Shown in pieces: positions 7,818 to 17,200 of a stretch of DNA of 21,271 nt. Below the pieces are notes generated by a model that saw only the letters and a list, made by a program, of their open reading frames with translations, was not told where the DNA came from and searched no databases. A program made the position numbers and the translations under genes. This stretch comes from a virus: IMG/VR virus record IMGVR_UViG_3300038441_001139, positions 1 to 21,271 of that record. One strand, 5' to 3'. How positions within the stretch are numbered: position 1 is the first letter of the stretch; each line of letters opens with the position of its first letter.

Positions 7818-8818
7818 CAGGCGAACGCCTCACTCCAGAACAGCCGGGACCCGGCAGCCAGAGCAGCGCCCGTGCGCCAGTAGTGGAACGGTGTGCTGAA
7901 GGGACGGGACGGTGGGTTGATCGAGGCCGGGACCATCGGCTTCCGGTTCTTGGTCGCGAACGTGACAAGGTCCATGCGGAGGACGAGCGGGGCTGTGCCA
8001 GCCCCACCCGAGATGTCCTCCGTCATGAGGACACGGTCGTCGCCCATCCATCGGTACACCGTGTTGGCCTTGGCCTCGATCTTGATCTTCATGTCGATGC
8101 CGTTGAAGCCCGTGACCCGGAACTCCCCGACAGGCGGCACGGTCGCGCCGATCACCAGCATGATGTTGAGCGGCGTCTCGTAGTCCCCCCGGTTGATCGC
8201 CGCACCCGCCACGTTCGACGCACCTGCCGCGCCCGACACGTCCACGCTCTTGCTGGGGTCGATGTACACGCGGGGGTCCTTCGCCAGCAGGGTCACCGAC
8301 CACGGGATGGCGGTCGGCCGCGTGCCGTGGTTGTTCTTGCTGGTGTCCTGCCGGTCACGGTTGATCGCGAACGTGGGCGTGCGCTGCGGGCGCACGTTCA
8401 TGTACAGCGGGACGACGCCAGCCGGGATGTCAGCCCCACCGGGCACGCTGACGTACGGGAACGAGTCGAGGTCGAGGGTCGACTGCTGGTAGTGGAGCGG
8501 CAGGAAGCCCCGGTCACCCGGGCTGTCCTGATACGCGGAGGTCGGGCTGAACACCGACCGCAGCACGTGCAGGAAGTCGAACATCTCGGCGAGGCTGGTC
8601 GCGTAGATGTGGCCGCTCATCTGGATCGTGCGCCCGCCGAGATACACGTCCGAGGCGTGGACACCGTCACTGCCCGCGCGCTTCTCGGTGTAGCCCACCG
8701 CGTCCACGGCCGAGTAGTCGACCTGCTCGACCGCGATCCCGCGCAGGGTGCGGCCTGTCTCCAGCGTGGCCCCGTTCAACTCCAGCCCGCGATACGAGAT
8801 GGACTTGGAGATGTCCAT
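7817..8818 (-). CDS. Dit-like phage tail protein (distal tail component)
   Basis: This gene encodes 333 residues. The N-terminus has the pattern of Dit/phage-tail-family proteins: a first strand with LELNGATLETGRTLRGIAVE, then a DAVGYTEKRAGSDGVHASD loop and GRTIQMSGHIYATS. The last segment corresponds to the ring-forming strand pair of siphoviral Dit proteins. The centre carries PWSVTLLAKDPRVYID, which also recurs in that family, and the C-terminal half is a beta-rich domain. Dit forms the ring linking the tail to the hub, and the next gene is a hub protein, so context agrees. The ATG at 8818 follows the connector stop by 4 bases with GGTGA 6 bases upstream. Family assignment is by motif recall, without alignment. 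Confidence 0.7.
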   Translation of the reverse strand: MDISKSISYRGLELNGATLETGRTLRGIAVEQVDYSAVDAVGYTEKRAGSDGVHASDVYLGGRTIQMSGHIYATSLAEMFDFLHVLRSVFSPTSAYQDSPGDRGFLPLHYQQSTLDLDSFPYVSVPGGADIPAGVVPLYMNVRPQRTPTFAINRDRQDTSKNNHGTRPTAIPWSVTLLAKDPRVYIDPSKSVDVSGAAGASNVAGAAINRGDYETPLNIMLVIGATVPPVGEFRVTGFNGIDMKIKIEAKANTVYRWMGDDRVLMTEDISGGAGTAPLVLRMDLVTFATKNRKPMVPASINPPSRPFSTPFHYWRTGAALAAGSRLFWSEAFA

Positions 8819-8822
8819 CAGG

Positions 8823-9497
8823 TCACCAATACTTGCGGACGGTGCGGATCAGTCCTCGCTGGCGGTCCCAGTCCTGCTTGGAGTTCGCCGACATCTGCAT
8901 CATCTGGGTCGGCGACACGTCGCTGTTGTTGGTCTGGCCCTGCCACTGCGCGAACAGCGAGCGGTCATGGGCGAGCAGGTCGTACCCGGCGCTCCTCGCG
9001 TACGCCCGGACGGCGTACTCCTCCTCGGCCGAGAGCGGCAGGGTCGGCGACGGGCTGCCCTCGATGGTGTAGGGGATCGTCCGCAGCGCGTAGCCGTGGA
9101 GCCGGATGCCGTACTCGGAGGCGCGGAACTGGCGCAGGTACCAGACGGGGAACTCGATGGTCCCGCCACCGGCCGTCTTGCGGAAGTCGATCCCGCCACT
9201 GCCCTGCCAGCCGTCGATGGGTTCGCTGATGTTGAAGGCGTACCCGTCGGAGGCCCGCTTCACCTCGACCCGGTAGGGCAGTTCGATGGGCACGTCATAC
9301 ACGTTCTGGGTGATGTCGCCCGTCTCGGGATCGACCTCCAACGGGATGTCGTAGATCGTGTCCGATGGGCACACGCGGTTCAGTTCAACGATCCCACCAC
9401 GAACGAAGTCCTCGACCTGCACGGTCGAGAACACCTCCTGCGCCTCGTCGGCGAGGTCGCGATAGACACCCCCGACCAGTTCTTCCAGTGTCGCCAT
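8823..9497 (-). CDS. Putative head-tail connector / adaptor protein
   Basis: This gene encodes 224 residues. It begins with an acidic amphipathic helix (MATLEELVGGVYRDLADEA), has a beta-rich middle (YDVPIELPYRVEVKRASDG, FPVWYLRQF), and ends in a helical tail with AVRAYARSAGYDLLAHDRS and a basic C-terminus. Its place between major capsid and Dit-like genes, and a helix-sheet-helix layout, are what one expects of a connector or tail-terminator protein. I cannot name a family, so the role rests mostly on context. GAGGTGG lies 4 bases before the ATG and fixes the start. A 67-base gap containing a strong hairpin separates it from the capsid gene. Confidence 0.6.
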   Translation of the reverse strand: MATLEELVGGVYRDLADEAQEVFSTVQVEDFVRGGIVELNRVCPSDTIYDIPLEVDPETGDITQNVYDVPIELPYRVEVKRASDGYAFNISEPIDGWQGSGGIDFRKTAGGGTIEFPVWYLRQFRASEYGIRLHGYALRTIPYTIEGSPSPTLPLSAEEEYAVRAYARSAGYDLLAHDRSLFAQWQGQTNNSDVSPTQMMQMSANSKQDWDRQRGLIRTVRKYW

Positions 9498-9501
9498 CGA
9501 A

Positions 9502-9508
9502 CCACCTC
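9502..9508 (-). promoter_or_regulatory. Ribosome binding site of the connector gene
   Basis: GAGGTGG on the minus strand lies 4 bases before the ATG at 9497. It sits just after the capsid-gene hairpin, so translation of the connector does not depend on coupling to the capsid gene. Confidence 0.7.
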
Positions 9509-9516
9509 GGTGTTAG

Positions 9517-9552
9517 GACCGGGAGGAGGAAGTGCGTGCCCTCCTCCCGGTC
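9517..9552 (-). terminator. 13-bp GC-rich hairpin after the capsid gene, terminator-like
   Basis: Arms GACCGGGAGGAGG (9517-9529) and CCTCCTCCCGGTC (9540-9552) are perfect reverse complements around a 10-base loop. The hairpin begins 12 bases after the capsid stop codon. No U-run follows it on the minus strand (CTAACACC), so it is not a textbook Rho-independent terminator. U-less GC-rich hairpins do act as terminators or 3'-end stabilisers in actinobacteria. It may cause partial termination or protect the capsid mRNA, favouring capsid over tail expression. Confidence 0.65.
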
Positions 9553-9564
9553 TGGAGCGGGTGG

Positions 9565-10584
9565 TTACGGAACGATGGTGGCCTTGTAGGCCCGGGCACC
9601 CGTCGTGTTGGTCGCGGGACCCATGGCCGGGGAGCCGTCGAAGGCGGTGAGGGCGTAGCCCATCATGCCCTTCCAGCCCATGATGGCGCGCTGCGCGAGC
9701 GGGTCGGCATGATCGCCACCGCGTCCGACGCGGTACGCCTCGATGGTCGACCAGTCGCCCGCGACGTACGCCTCGGGGCCGAAGATGATGATCTGCGCCG
9801 GGGTGCTGGGCAGGCGGTTCGTCTCGATGAACCGGACGCCACGGAACGAGCCGATCTCGCCGTTGAGAAGGGCCGACGTATCGGCGTACTTCTTGGTGTC
9901 CGTCCAGCCGAGTTCACCGACCTGCGTCATCACCAACTGGCTCGTCTCCGGGGCGATAAAGGCGTGGTAGTAGCCGTCCGCGAAGGTCGGCACGTTCGCC
10001 CGCTTGGCCTTGGTGACGGCCTCCACGATGCCCTGCGCGTACCCGGTGGCAGCGATGGTCAGCGCGGGGGCGGTGAGGAGCAGCGTGCCGAGGGTCGTCT
10101 CGACGTAGTCGACCGCGTTCCACGCCAACTTCTCGCTGGCCTTGGCGTACAGGTCGAACGGCGAGAAAATCTCGGCCAGATCGGTGATCGCGGTGGTCTT
10201 GCCGACCTGCTTCCCCGTGAAGGAGAAGGTGTCGAACAGCATCTTCTCCGTCTCGGGCGGGACGCCTTCAAGGAGTTCGACGGCTGCCGTCAGGTCAGCG
10301 AAGCCCGTGTACACGAACGCGTTCGTGCCCGGGACGTGCGACGCCATCAGCGGCTGGTTGCCCGCCTGCGCGAACACGGCCTTGTTGCGGAGCGTGTCGA
10401 GCGTGTTGCGGACGACGAGGGCCGTGACGACCTTCGCGAAGTCGGCGTTCAGGCCACCGCCAGTGGCGAAGGCGGTGCCGGGGACGCCAGCACCAAGGGT
10501 GCCTGCGTTGGAGACGATGATCGGTTCGGTGCCAGCAGCGGTCTGGACAATACCGCCGCCTTGGTTCCCGCCGGTAAGCGGCAT
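9565..10584 (-). CDS. Major capsid protein, N4-gp56 family type
   Basis: This gene encodes 339 residues. After a Gly-rich N-terminus come a helix (VVTALVVRNTLDTLRNKAVF), a beta/extended section (FSFTGKQVGKTTAITDLAEI), a long helix that would follow the E-loop (KASEKLAWNAVDYVETTLG), and a C-terminal part with EIGSFRGVRFIETNRLP near residues 239-255 and ADPLAQRAIMGWK near residue 295. The last two match the conserved GxxxGVRFxET and DPLxQRAxxGWK patterns I associate with N4-gp56-family capsid proteins of HK97 fold. Position directly after a scaffold-like gene supports this. It makes the icosahedral shell. The ATG has AAGGGA 9 bases upstream. It is flanked by real intergenic gaps on both sides and followed by a strong hairpin, consistent with high separate expression. 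Confidence 0.8.
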   Translation of the reverse strand: MPLTGGNQGGGIVQTAAGTEPIIVSNAGTLGAGVPGTAFATGGGLNADFAKVVTALVVRNTLDTLRNKAVFAQAGNQPLMASHVPGTNAFVYTGFADLTAAVELLEGVPPETEKMLFDTFSFTGKQVGKTTAITDLAEIFSPFDLYAKASEKLAWNAVDYVETTLGTLLLTAPALTIAATGYAQGIVEAVTKAKRANVPTFADGYYHAFIAPETSQLVMTQVGELGWTDTKKYADTSALLNGEIGSFRGVRFIETNRLPSTPAQIIIFGPEAYVAGDWSTIEAYRVGRGGDHADPLAQRAIMGWKGMMGYALTAFDGSPAMGPATNTTGARAYKATIVP

Positions 10585-10593
10585 GAGCCGAGT

Positions 10594-10599
10594 TCCCTT
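10594..10599 (-). promoter_or_regulatory. Ribosome binding site of the capsid gene
   Basis: AAGGGA on the minus strand lies 9 bases before the ATG at 10584, inside the 18-base gap after the scaffold stop codon. It supports this start for the capsid protein. Confidence 0.6.
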
Positions 10600-10602
10600 C
10601 GA

Positions 10603-11184
10603 CTAGAAGGTGCCCTCCTTCATCGCCTCCTGCACGGCCGGAGCCAGTCGCCGGAGGTCGCCGAGGAGTTCATCCTTGGACTTCTCGTTGAGCGGCTTCT
10701 GGCTGTTCAGACCACCGGGGATGCCGGGGCTGCGCCGTGGAGCCGCGTTCGGATCGATGATCGGGTGGCTCCCGGGCTGCGCTGGTGCCCCGCTTTCGGC
10801 CCACGCCTCGATGGCGGCGACCTTCTCGGGTGGCAGGTTGGCGATGGAGTCACCGAGAATGCCTGCGGCCATCGGGTACTGGGCTTGGAGTTGGGCTGAC
10901 GCGCGGGCAACCCGTTCCTGCTGGAGGTTCTGCTCCAGTTCCCTGATCCGTGCCGCCTCGGGGGACTCACCGACAGGCGCTGGAGCGGGCTGGGCCTTCA
11001 GCGCCTCGATCTGCGCATGAAGGGCGGCCGTCTCCGCGTTGTGGGCCTTGTCCTTGCCGCTAGAGCGGTTCCTCCAGAAGGCTTCGACCTCTTCGACGGT
11101 CTGAGCGCCGCTCGACTCGACGGGCTGCTCGCCCGTGGTGCCTGCGTCGTCAGCCGTGGCGTCGGTCTGGCGTTCCTCGGTCAC
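10603..11184 (-). CDS. Scaffold-like protein
   Basis: This gene encodes 193 residues and lies directly before the capsid gene. The N-terminal 35 residues are acidic and Thr/Ala-rich, probably disordered. Then come WRNRSSGKDK and a heptad-like helical region (about 45-100, AALHAQIEALKAQ and RIRELEQNLQQERVARASAQ). A Pro/Ala-rich stretch (PGSHPIIDPNAAPRRSPGIP) follows, then a charged helical end (SKDELLGDLRRLAPAVQEAM). An acidic, coiled-coil protein with a basic-containing C-terminal helix immediately upstream of the capsid gene is the usual signature of phage scaffolding proteins, which nucleate procapsid assembly and then leave. The start is GTG, chosen because GAGGAG sits 6 bases upstream. 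No protease motif is visible in it. Confidence 0.75.
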   Translation of the reverse strand: MTEERQTDATADDAGTTGEQPVESSGAQTVEEVEAFWRNRSSGKDKAHNAETAALHAQIEALKAQPAPAPVGESPEAARIRELEQNLQQERVARASAQLQAQYPMAAGILGDSIANLPPEKVAAIEAWAESGAPAQPGSHPIIDPNAAPRRSPGIPGGLNSQKPLNEKSKDELLGDLRRLAPAVQEAMKEGTF

Positions 11185-11190
11185 TCTGTT

Positions 11191-11196
11191 CTCCTC
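11191..11196 (-). promoter_or_regulatory. Ribosome binding site deciding the GTG start of the scaffold gene
   Basis: GAGGAG on the minus strand, followed by AACAGA and the GTG at 11184, is among the best Shine-Dalgarno sites in the window. It follows an RNA hairpin in the 50-base gap after the giant gene. Confidence 0.75.
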
Positions 11197-11200
11197 ACTG

Positions 11201-11232
11201 TGATGCCGCCACCGCGTGGCGTCAAGGCATCA
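11201..11232 (-). promoter_or_regulatory. Composite hairpin between giant gene and scaffold gene
   Basis: Outer arms TGATGCC (11201-11207) and GGCATCA (11226-11232) enclose inner arms GCCAC (11208-11212) and GTGGC (11216-11220) with a 3-base loop. The minus-strand RNA would form a 12-bp stem with a one-sided 5-base bulge. It begins 2 bases after the giant gene's stop codon and ends 4 bases before the scaffold ribosome binding site. There is no U-run, so an attenuator, an RNA processing site or a translation insulator are all possible. Confidence 0.6.
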
Positions 11233-11234
11233 TG

Positions 11235-14200
11235 TCACGGTTGCGGGGGCTGCGGAAGTTGCTGCTGTAACTGGGTCGCCGCTTCGGTCAGCCGCTCCTC
11301 CACCGGGACGGCCCCGCCCGGTCCCAGCGAGAGCGCCTGTGGCGTGAGCGCGTTCTCCTCGTCGCCGCCAAGGAACGGTGCCCGGGTGGCCTTCGCCATG
11401 TCATCGATCCAGTCGAACCCGGCCTTGGGACCGAAGGCGTAGGACACGATCTCGCTGCCCGTCTTCGCGATGTTGAACTCCTTCGGCTTGCCCTGCTTCG
11501 TCAGCGGCTCGTCAATCGTCTCCGCGCCGTACTCGGCCACGCGCCGGGACCACAGTGGGAAGTTGGCGGGCGCGTCCCACGGAGACGCGGGCAGGAACAT
11601 CATGAAGTTGCGGAAGACCTTGTCGTTCTTCGGGTCGTTGACGTTGGCGTTGAACTCGGGATCGCTGTCCTTCTGGAGTTCGATGGCGTTCTGGACCCGG
11701 TTGGCGTTGACGAACCCGTAGAACGGCGAGCCGTGCAGGCCGTACTCGACGCCGTTGATCTTCACCGGCTTGGTCAGGAACGGGACCGGCAGGCCGAACG
11801 GGTTGACCGACAGCGCGCGGACCATCTCGGGCGCGACCTTGCCCCACATGTACGAGGCCGGGTACATGCCCATGTACGGGTGGTTGACCGACCGCTCCAG
11901 CCACGACCGGTTGCGCCGGAACTGGACGTTGGTGAAGGCCGCGTCCTCCGCGTCGACCACGGACTGGATGCCCGCCGCGTGCATCATCTCGTCGGTCGCG
12001 TCGAACGGGACGGCGTTCGCCAGCGCCTCGCGCTCGCGCTGGATCGGCATCGTGAGGTCGTTGAACAACTGCTCCAACTCGGGGCTGACCTTGGCCTTGG
12101 GGTTGGCCTTGGCCCATTCGAAGATGCGGATCAGGACCTTGCGGAAGTAGGCGAACGCGTCCCGCATCTTGGGGTTCTTCGCCTCACCGGTCGCCAGCCA
12201 CTTCCCGAACTCGTCCGCAAAGTGTTCGCTCGTCTCCCGGTCCCAGCCGAACTTCCGGGCCTCGGGCATGCGGGTCGCGACCTCGTCGTACTCCTTGCGG
12301 ATAGCCGCACCCTCGGCCTTGCGCGCCGCAAGTTCGGTCTGCGATACCCGAAGGTGTTCTGACAGGGCCACATGGAGTTCTGACGCAGACACATGCGCCG
12401 ACCGGGCAGGCTCGACGGCGGCCGTGGCTTCATCGCGTGACTTGATCAGCGCGTCCAGTTTCTCCTGCTCGCGGGTCAGCGCGCCCTCGACTGCGTCGAG
12501 GCCCCGCTGACGCTCCGACGGGTACTTCCGGGCGTTCGCCGCCTTGCGCTTGGCGGGCGCGTCCTTCCGCAACTGCTTCAGCGCGCCCTGCTGCATCGTG
12601 ACCCGGTCGGTCAGGTCAGCCGCCTTGGCCTCGGCCTGCCGCAGTGTCGTGGCCGCAACATCGAGGTCGCTCTTGGCAACCTTGGTCGCGGTCTGTGCCT
12701 CGATGACCACGTTCTCCCGGTCGGCGACGACGTTGGTGATCTCGTCCAACTGCGTCCGCAGCTCACCCGTCCGGGTGATCAGCGTGGCGTTGCGCTCATC
12801 GATCACCCGGTTGAGGTCTTCGAACACGACCCGCTTCATCGACGGGTCGGTCACCAGCGGCTCGATCACGGCGTGGGTGATCTCATGGAGGAACGTCGAC
12901 CGGTTCCGGTACTGCGTCAGGCCGATGATCTTGTCGCCCGTGTCGGTCATGATCGTCGCGCCACGGATCACCCGGCCATCCTGCTGGGCCATGATCGTGT
13001 TGACCGGGTCGAGGACCGAGTAGCCCGCCTCCTCGACCGACGGCTGGCCCTCGTTCTTGTAGAACCCGGCAAGGTTGTGACCGTCATCGGACGATGCGTA
13101 GTACCGAATGTCGCGCCTCGGCATGGCGTGGCTCGATGCGAATGCCGTCGTCTCCGGGTCCCAGATGTGGCGGCGCTCGTCCCACAACTTCCACTGGTAG
13201 CCGCCGTTGCCGTGGCGCTTCAGGCCCTCGGCCTCGGGTCCGGGGATCGCCTCGGCCTCGGCCTTGCGCCGCGACATGGTGTTCTCAAAGACCTCGTAGT
13301 CCCCGCCGAACATCTTCAGGTCGCGGTCGTAGAGGTCGGCCCACTCCTCGTCGGTGCGGTACATCCGCTCCATCCGGTCACGCTGCATGGTCGTGATGCC
13401 CGGCTTGCTCTCATCGGCGACAGCCTCGTCCAGCCTGCGCCGCACCCACGCGGCCTTCTCGGCCACCGTCCCAGCATCGAGCGCAGCACGCTGGCCCTCA
13501 CCGGGCACGAACTTGATGTCCACGCCCTGCGCCTCGGCCCACTTGAACACGCCCGCACCACGCGGGGCACCAGTGCCGATCCACTTCTGGATCAGCGCCT
13601 GCTTCTCGGCACTGAGGGTGGCGAGCCAGTTCCGCCACTCGGCGTTCTTCCCCTTCGCGCCCTTGGTGTAGTACATCCACTCGGTCAGGTCACCGACCAT
13701 GTGCAGGTCGTGGACGCCCTTGGGGAAGTTCAGCGGGTCACCGAGATCAGCCCCGAAGAACCCGGTCTTCAGGCTCAGACCGTTGGTGCGATGGCTGATC
13801 CGCTCACCGAACTCGTCCAGCGGCTCCAAGGCCGACTCGACCGTGTCGAGGACCGGGTGCCACGTTCCGTCGGCGGCCATGATCTCCACGTCCCCGGCAT
13901 GGACAGCGCCCTTGGCCCGCAGGTTCTGCGATGCATCCACGCCGCTCACGGCCTCGTCCCACGACATCTTGTCCTGACGCACGCGCAGGACGACCGAGTT
14001 CTCGTTCTCGGCGTAGATCGTGGCCGGATGCCGGGCGACGTACTCGCCGACCTTCCAGTTGGAACCGGCCCGCTGCTGCGGCGCGACCCGGTAGACGAAG
14101 CCCTCCTCGGACTGGAACTTCTCGGGGATGGTGGCGTTGCCCCGGGCATCGGTCCCGAAGCGCGCGGGCTGGAACGGCGTCAGGTCCTCGGTCGCCCCGG

Positions 14201-17200
14201 CCGGGGCGAACTGGGTCCCGCGCCGACGGACGAAGAAGTCCGGGTTGGCGAGCATGTCCTGCGCCATCAGGAGCGAGCGACCCATGTTCGCGTTGGTGGC
14301 GGTCGAGCGCCACGCCACGTCATCGTTCTTCAGGTACGCGAACGTGTCCTGATCGCCATGGAACATCCCCGCCCCGTCGATGTTCTTGCCCGCCGGGAGG
14401 CCAGCCCCGTTCACGTTCCACGGCTTGAAGATGATGTCTCCGTCGTGGCCCTTCCAGCGGGTGGCGTAGGGCGCGATGACCGCACGCGCGGCAGCGTCCA
14501 TCGGGTCCTCGGCCAACTTCGCGGCTGCCTCCAGCAGCGCAGGCCGGTCGGCCTCCTTGATCAGCGCAGCCCGCTTCACCCTAAAGATCGGGTCCATCGT
14601 GTCCAGTGCGTCGATGCCGCCCTTCTCGATGGTGTCCGCGATCTGCTCGATGGCCCAGTTGTGAAGCGGCCCCGTCGACCCGTGCTGGGCAACGTACTCG
14701 CTGCCCGCCTCCTCCATCTGGGTGTACCGGGCACGCTGTTCCTTCGTGGTCCCACGCAGGTACATGCTGGCGACCGTGGCCCGCTCCTCGACCAGCGACT
14801 GGGTGGACGCGATGGTCTTGCCGTCAGGTCCAACCCGCTCCGGCAGCATGTTCGCGCCCATGTGGCGCAGCCGGTCATCGAGCGGGATGTAATGGCTGAT
14901 GCCGGGCTGGGTCGAGTAGGCGAGGCCCATCTCGTTGACCGTCGCCTTGCGCCCGACAGCCCGCTCGATGGTGTTCCGAAGGGCCGTGGCGTCAGCGACC
15001 AGCGACTCCAGTTCGGCCCGGTTCGCTACCCGGAACCGGGTCGCGACCATCTCGTTCCGGGTCAGCGTCATCTGGGCCGAGTGGAGCGCCATGTTGTAGT
15101 TGTTGAACAGGCGGGCGACGGCGTCGGGATCGGTCGACTCCATGTCGATGGTGTGGCCGCGCCACATCTTCTCGTCCAGCGCGTGCTTCAGCGCCGGGTC
15201 CTTCAGGTCGACCGGGTTCAGCACCTGTGACCGGAGGACGTGCGCCTCCCATGCCGTCCACGGCGTCTCCAGATCGCGCAGCGCCGCCTCGCCACCGGGC
15301 ACCCACATCGTGCGACCGCCCTCGCCGAACTGGACCTTCTGCATGTCCGCGATGTTGCCGTGCTGCTCGACCGGGATGCTGGCCGGTGGGTTCATGGCCG
15401 CGCTCAGGAACTCGTCGTCGGCCACCTCGACGGCCACCTGATCCACACTGACCGCGCCGTCCTCGGCCACCCGGTAGTAGTTGACCAGCCGCTTGTTCTG
15501 CTGGAGCAGGGTGCCCCACGCAGCGAGGTCAGCCTCGGTCGCGCTGATCAGGTCGTCGTGCATCAGGCTGACCGGGCTGGACTGCATCGTGCGCGACAGC
15601 AGTTCCGTCTCGCTGATGCCCTGCGTATCGGCCAGCGCCTGCACGATCTTGCGCACGGCGGTGACCTCGGGCTTGCCTCCGGCCACCAGCGGGACGGCGT
15701 CATCCCACCACTGGTCGACCCCGCCCGTCTTCACTTCGAACTGGGTGGCCTTCCACGTCCGCTCGATGTAGTCCTGATGGGCACCCAGTTCACGCATCGT
15801 GTCCACGAACTCGTCGCGACTGAGCGCGCCGGTCGTGACCCGATGGTTGATCGCCTCACGGCTGGTGTTGAACGCGACCCGTGCGTTCTCCTCCAAGTTC
15901 ACCGCCGCTCGCGCACCCATGGCCGGTTCCTTGGCCGCGTCCATCAGGTGGTAGGCGACCCGGGGATCGGCGTTCGCCCACTTGTCCTTCTCGACCAGCC
16001 AACGGACGGCGATCTGTCCCTGATCCGTGGTGCCGAAGGTCTTCTCCAGATCGAGCCAGATGTTCGGGTTGATCTGGTCGAACTGGTCCTTCAGCATCGG
16101 GCCGAGGAAGTACCGGAACATCTCGGACTGGGCAGCCGCCTTGCGCTCATGGACGTTCAGGACCGAGACGTTGTGGATCGCCTGCCGGAGCATGTTCCGG
16201 TCGACAGCGGCGGCGGCCTGCTTCGCGGCCTTCGCGCCACTGAGGTAGACCAGCGACCGCTCCATCATGTCGAACTGGGCCTCGGGCGACGACGCCTTGT
16301 ACCGCTCCATCAGGTGCTGCTGGATCATCTGCACGTCGTCCAGCGTCACCGTCTCGCCGGTGATCGGGTTCTTCCACTGGCCGGTCAGCCGGGCCTGCCG
16401 TCCGCGCGCTGCGCTGAACACCCACGGCTCGACCCACTCCTGCATCTGGAACACGGGGTTGATCGAGAACCGGACGAGCGGGTACATCCGCTCAGCCACG
16501 ATGCCGAGGAAGTTCGACGGCATGAGCGGGATGTTGGCGAGTTCGGTCTTGGCCTTGCCCGACAACTTCTGGGTCAGGCCGACCGTGCCCACGTTGCCTT
16601 CGAACGACTGGAGCGTGAGCATCTGGAGGTCGTGCCCGGAGAGGCCAACCCGGGACGCGGCCTTGTTCGCGGCGATGACCCGGTCGAACTCACCGATCAT
16701 CAGGCCACGGGGCGCGGCTCCCGTCTCCAGTGCCTGCCGCTTCACGGCGTCGTACAGGTCGCGGGCCTCGTTGACCGTCAGGCCCTGCCCGCCCTCGTCC
16801 ACCGGCTTCGCACCACGGGTCATCGCGCCTTCCACGAACCGGCGGCGTGACTCGCGGTCGATCTTGTCCGACGTGATCTGCTGGCCCATCAGCCGGGTCT
16901 TGCGCTCCAGCGTGTTCGCCATGGACTTGATGCGGTTGCGGTCCATCGGGTCACGGAAGCGCAGGTTCCACGTCTCGGCCCGGTCCCCAGTGATGTCGAC
17001 CCACGGCCGGGCATGCTTGATGTCACCGGCCCTGATCCCGTTCTCCAGATCGTCCTCGGCGTGGGTGACGATCCGCCACTCGTCCTCGCCCTCGGGGCGC
17101 AGGCCGTAGACATACCCGTCACCGCGCTGCGCATCGGCGACGATCTCGCCCGGCAGCCGCCTCAGCGCCTCGTCATCGAGTTCCTTGGTCAGGCTGCCTT

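Noticed and set aside
11221-11226. TTGAC on the minus strand as a -35 promoter element before the scaffold gene
   Set aside because: No -10-like hexamer occurs 16-19 bases downstream, and the bases form the bulge of the composite hairpin.
14336-14380. GMFHGDQDTF in the giant protein as an ADP-ribosyltransferase-type HGT motif
   Set aside because: It resembles the HGT-F opening only loosely, and no matching later E-x-E or STS elements could be identified around it.
12873-15230. Long plus-strand open frame (785 codons), with similar ones at 17013-19247, 15240-16850, 4380-5879 and 9532-10899
   Set aside because: They are antisense to well-supported minus-strand genes. Their proteins are dominated by Arg, Val, Gly, Leu, Asp and His, as expected for an antisense frame in very G+C-rich DNA. 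They show no ribosome binding sites or domains.
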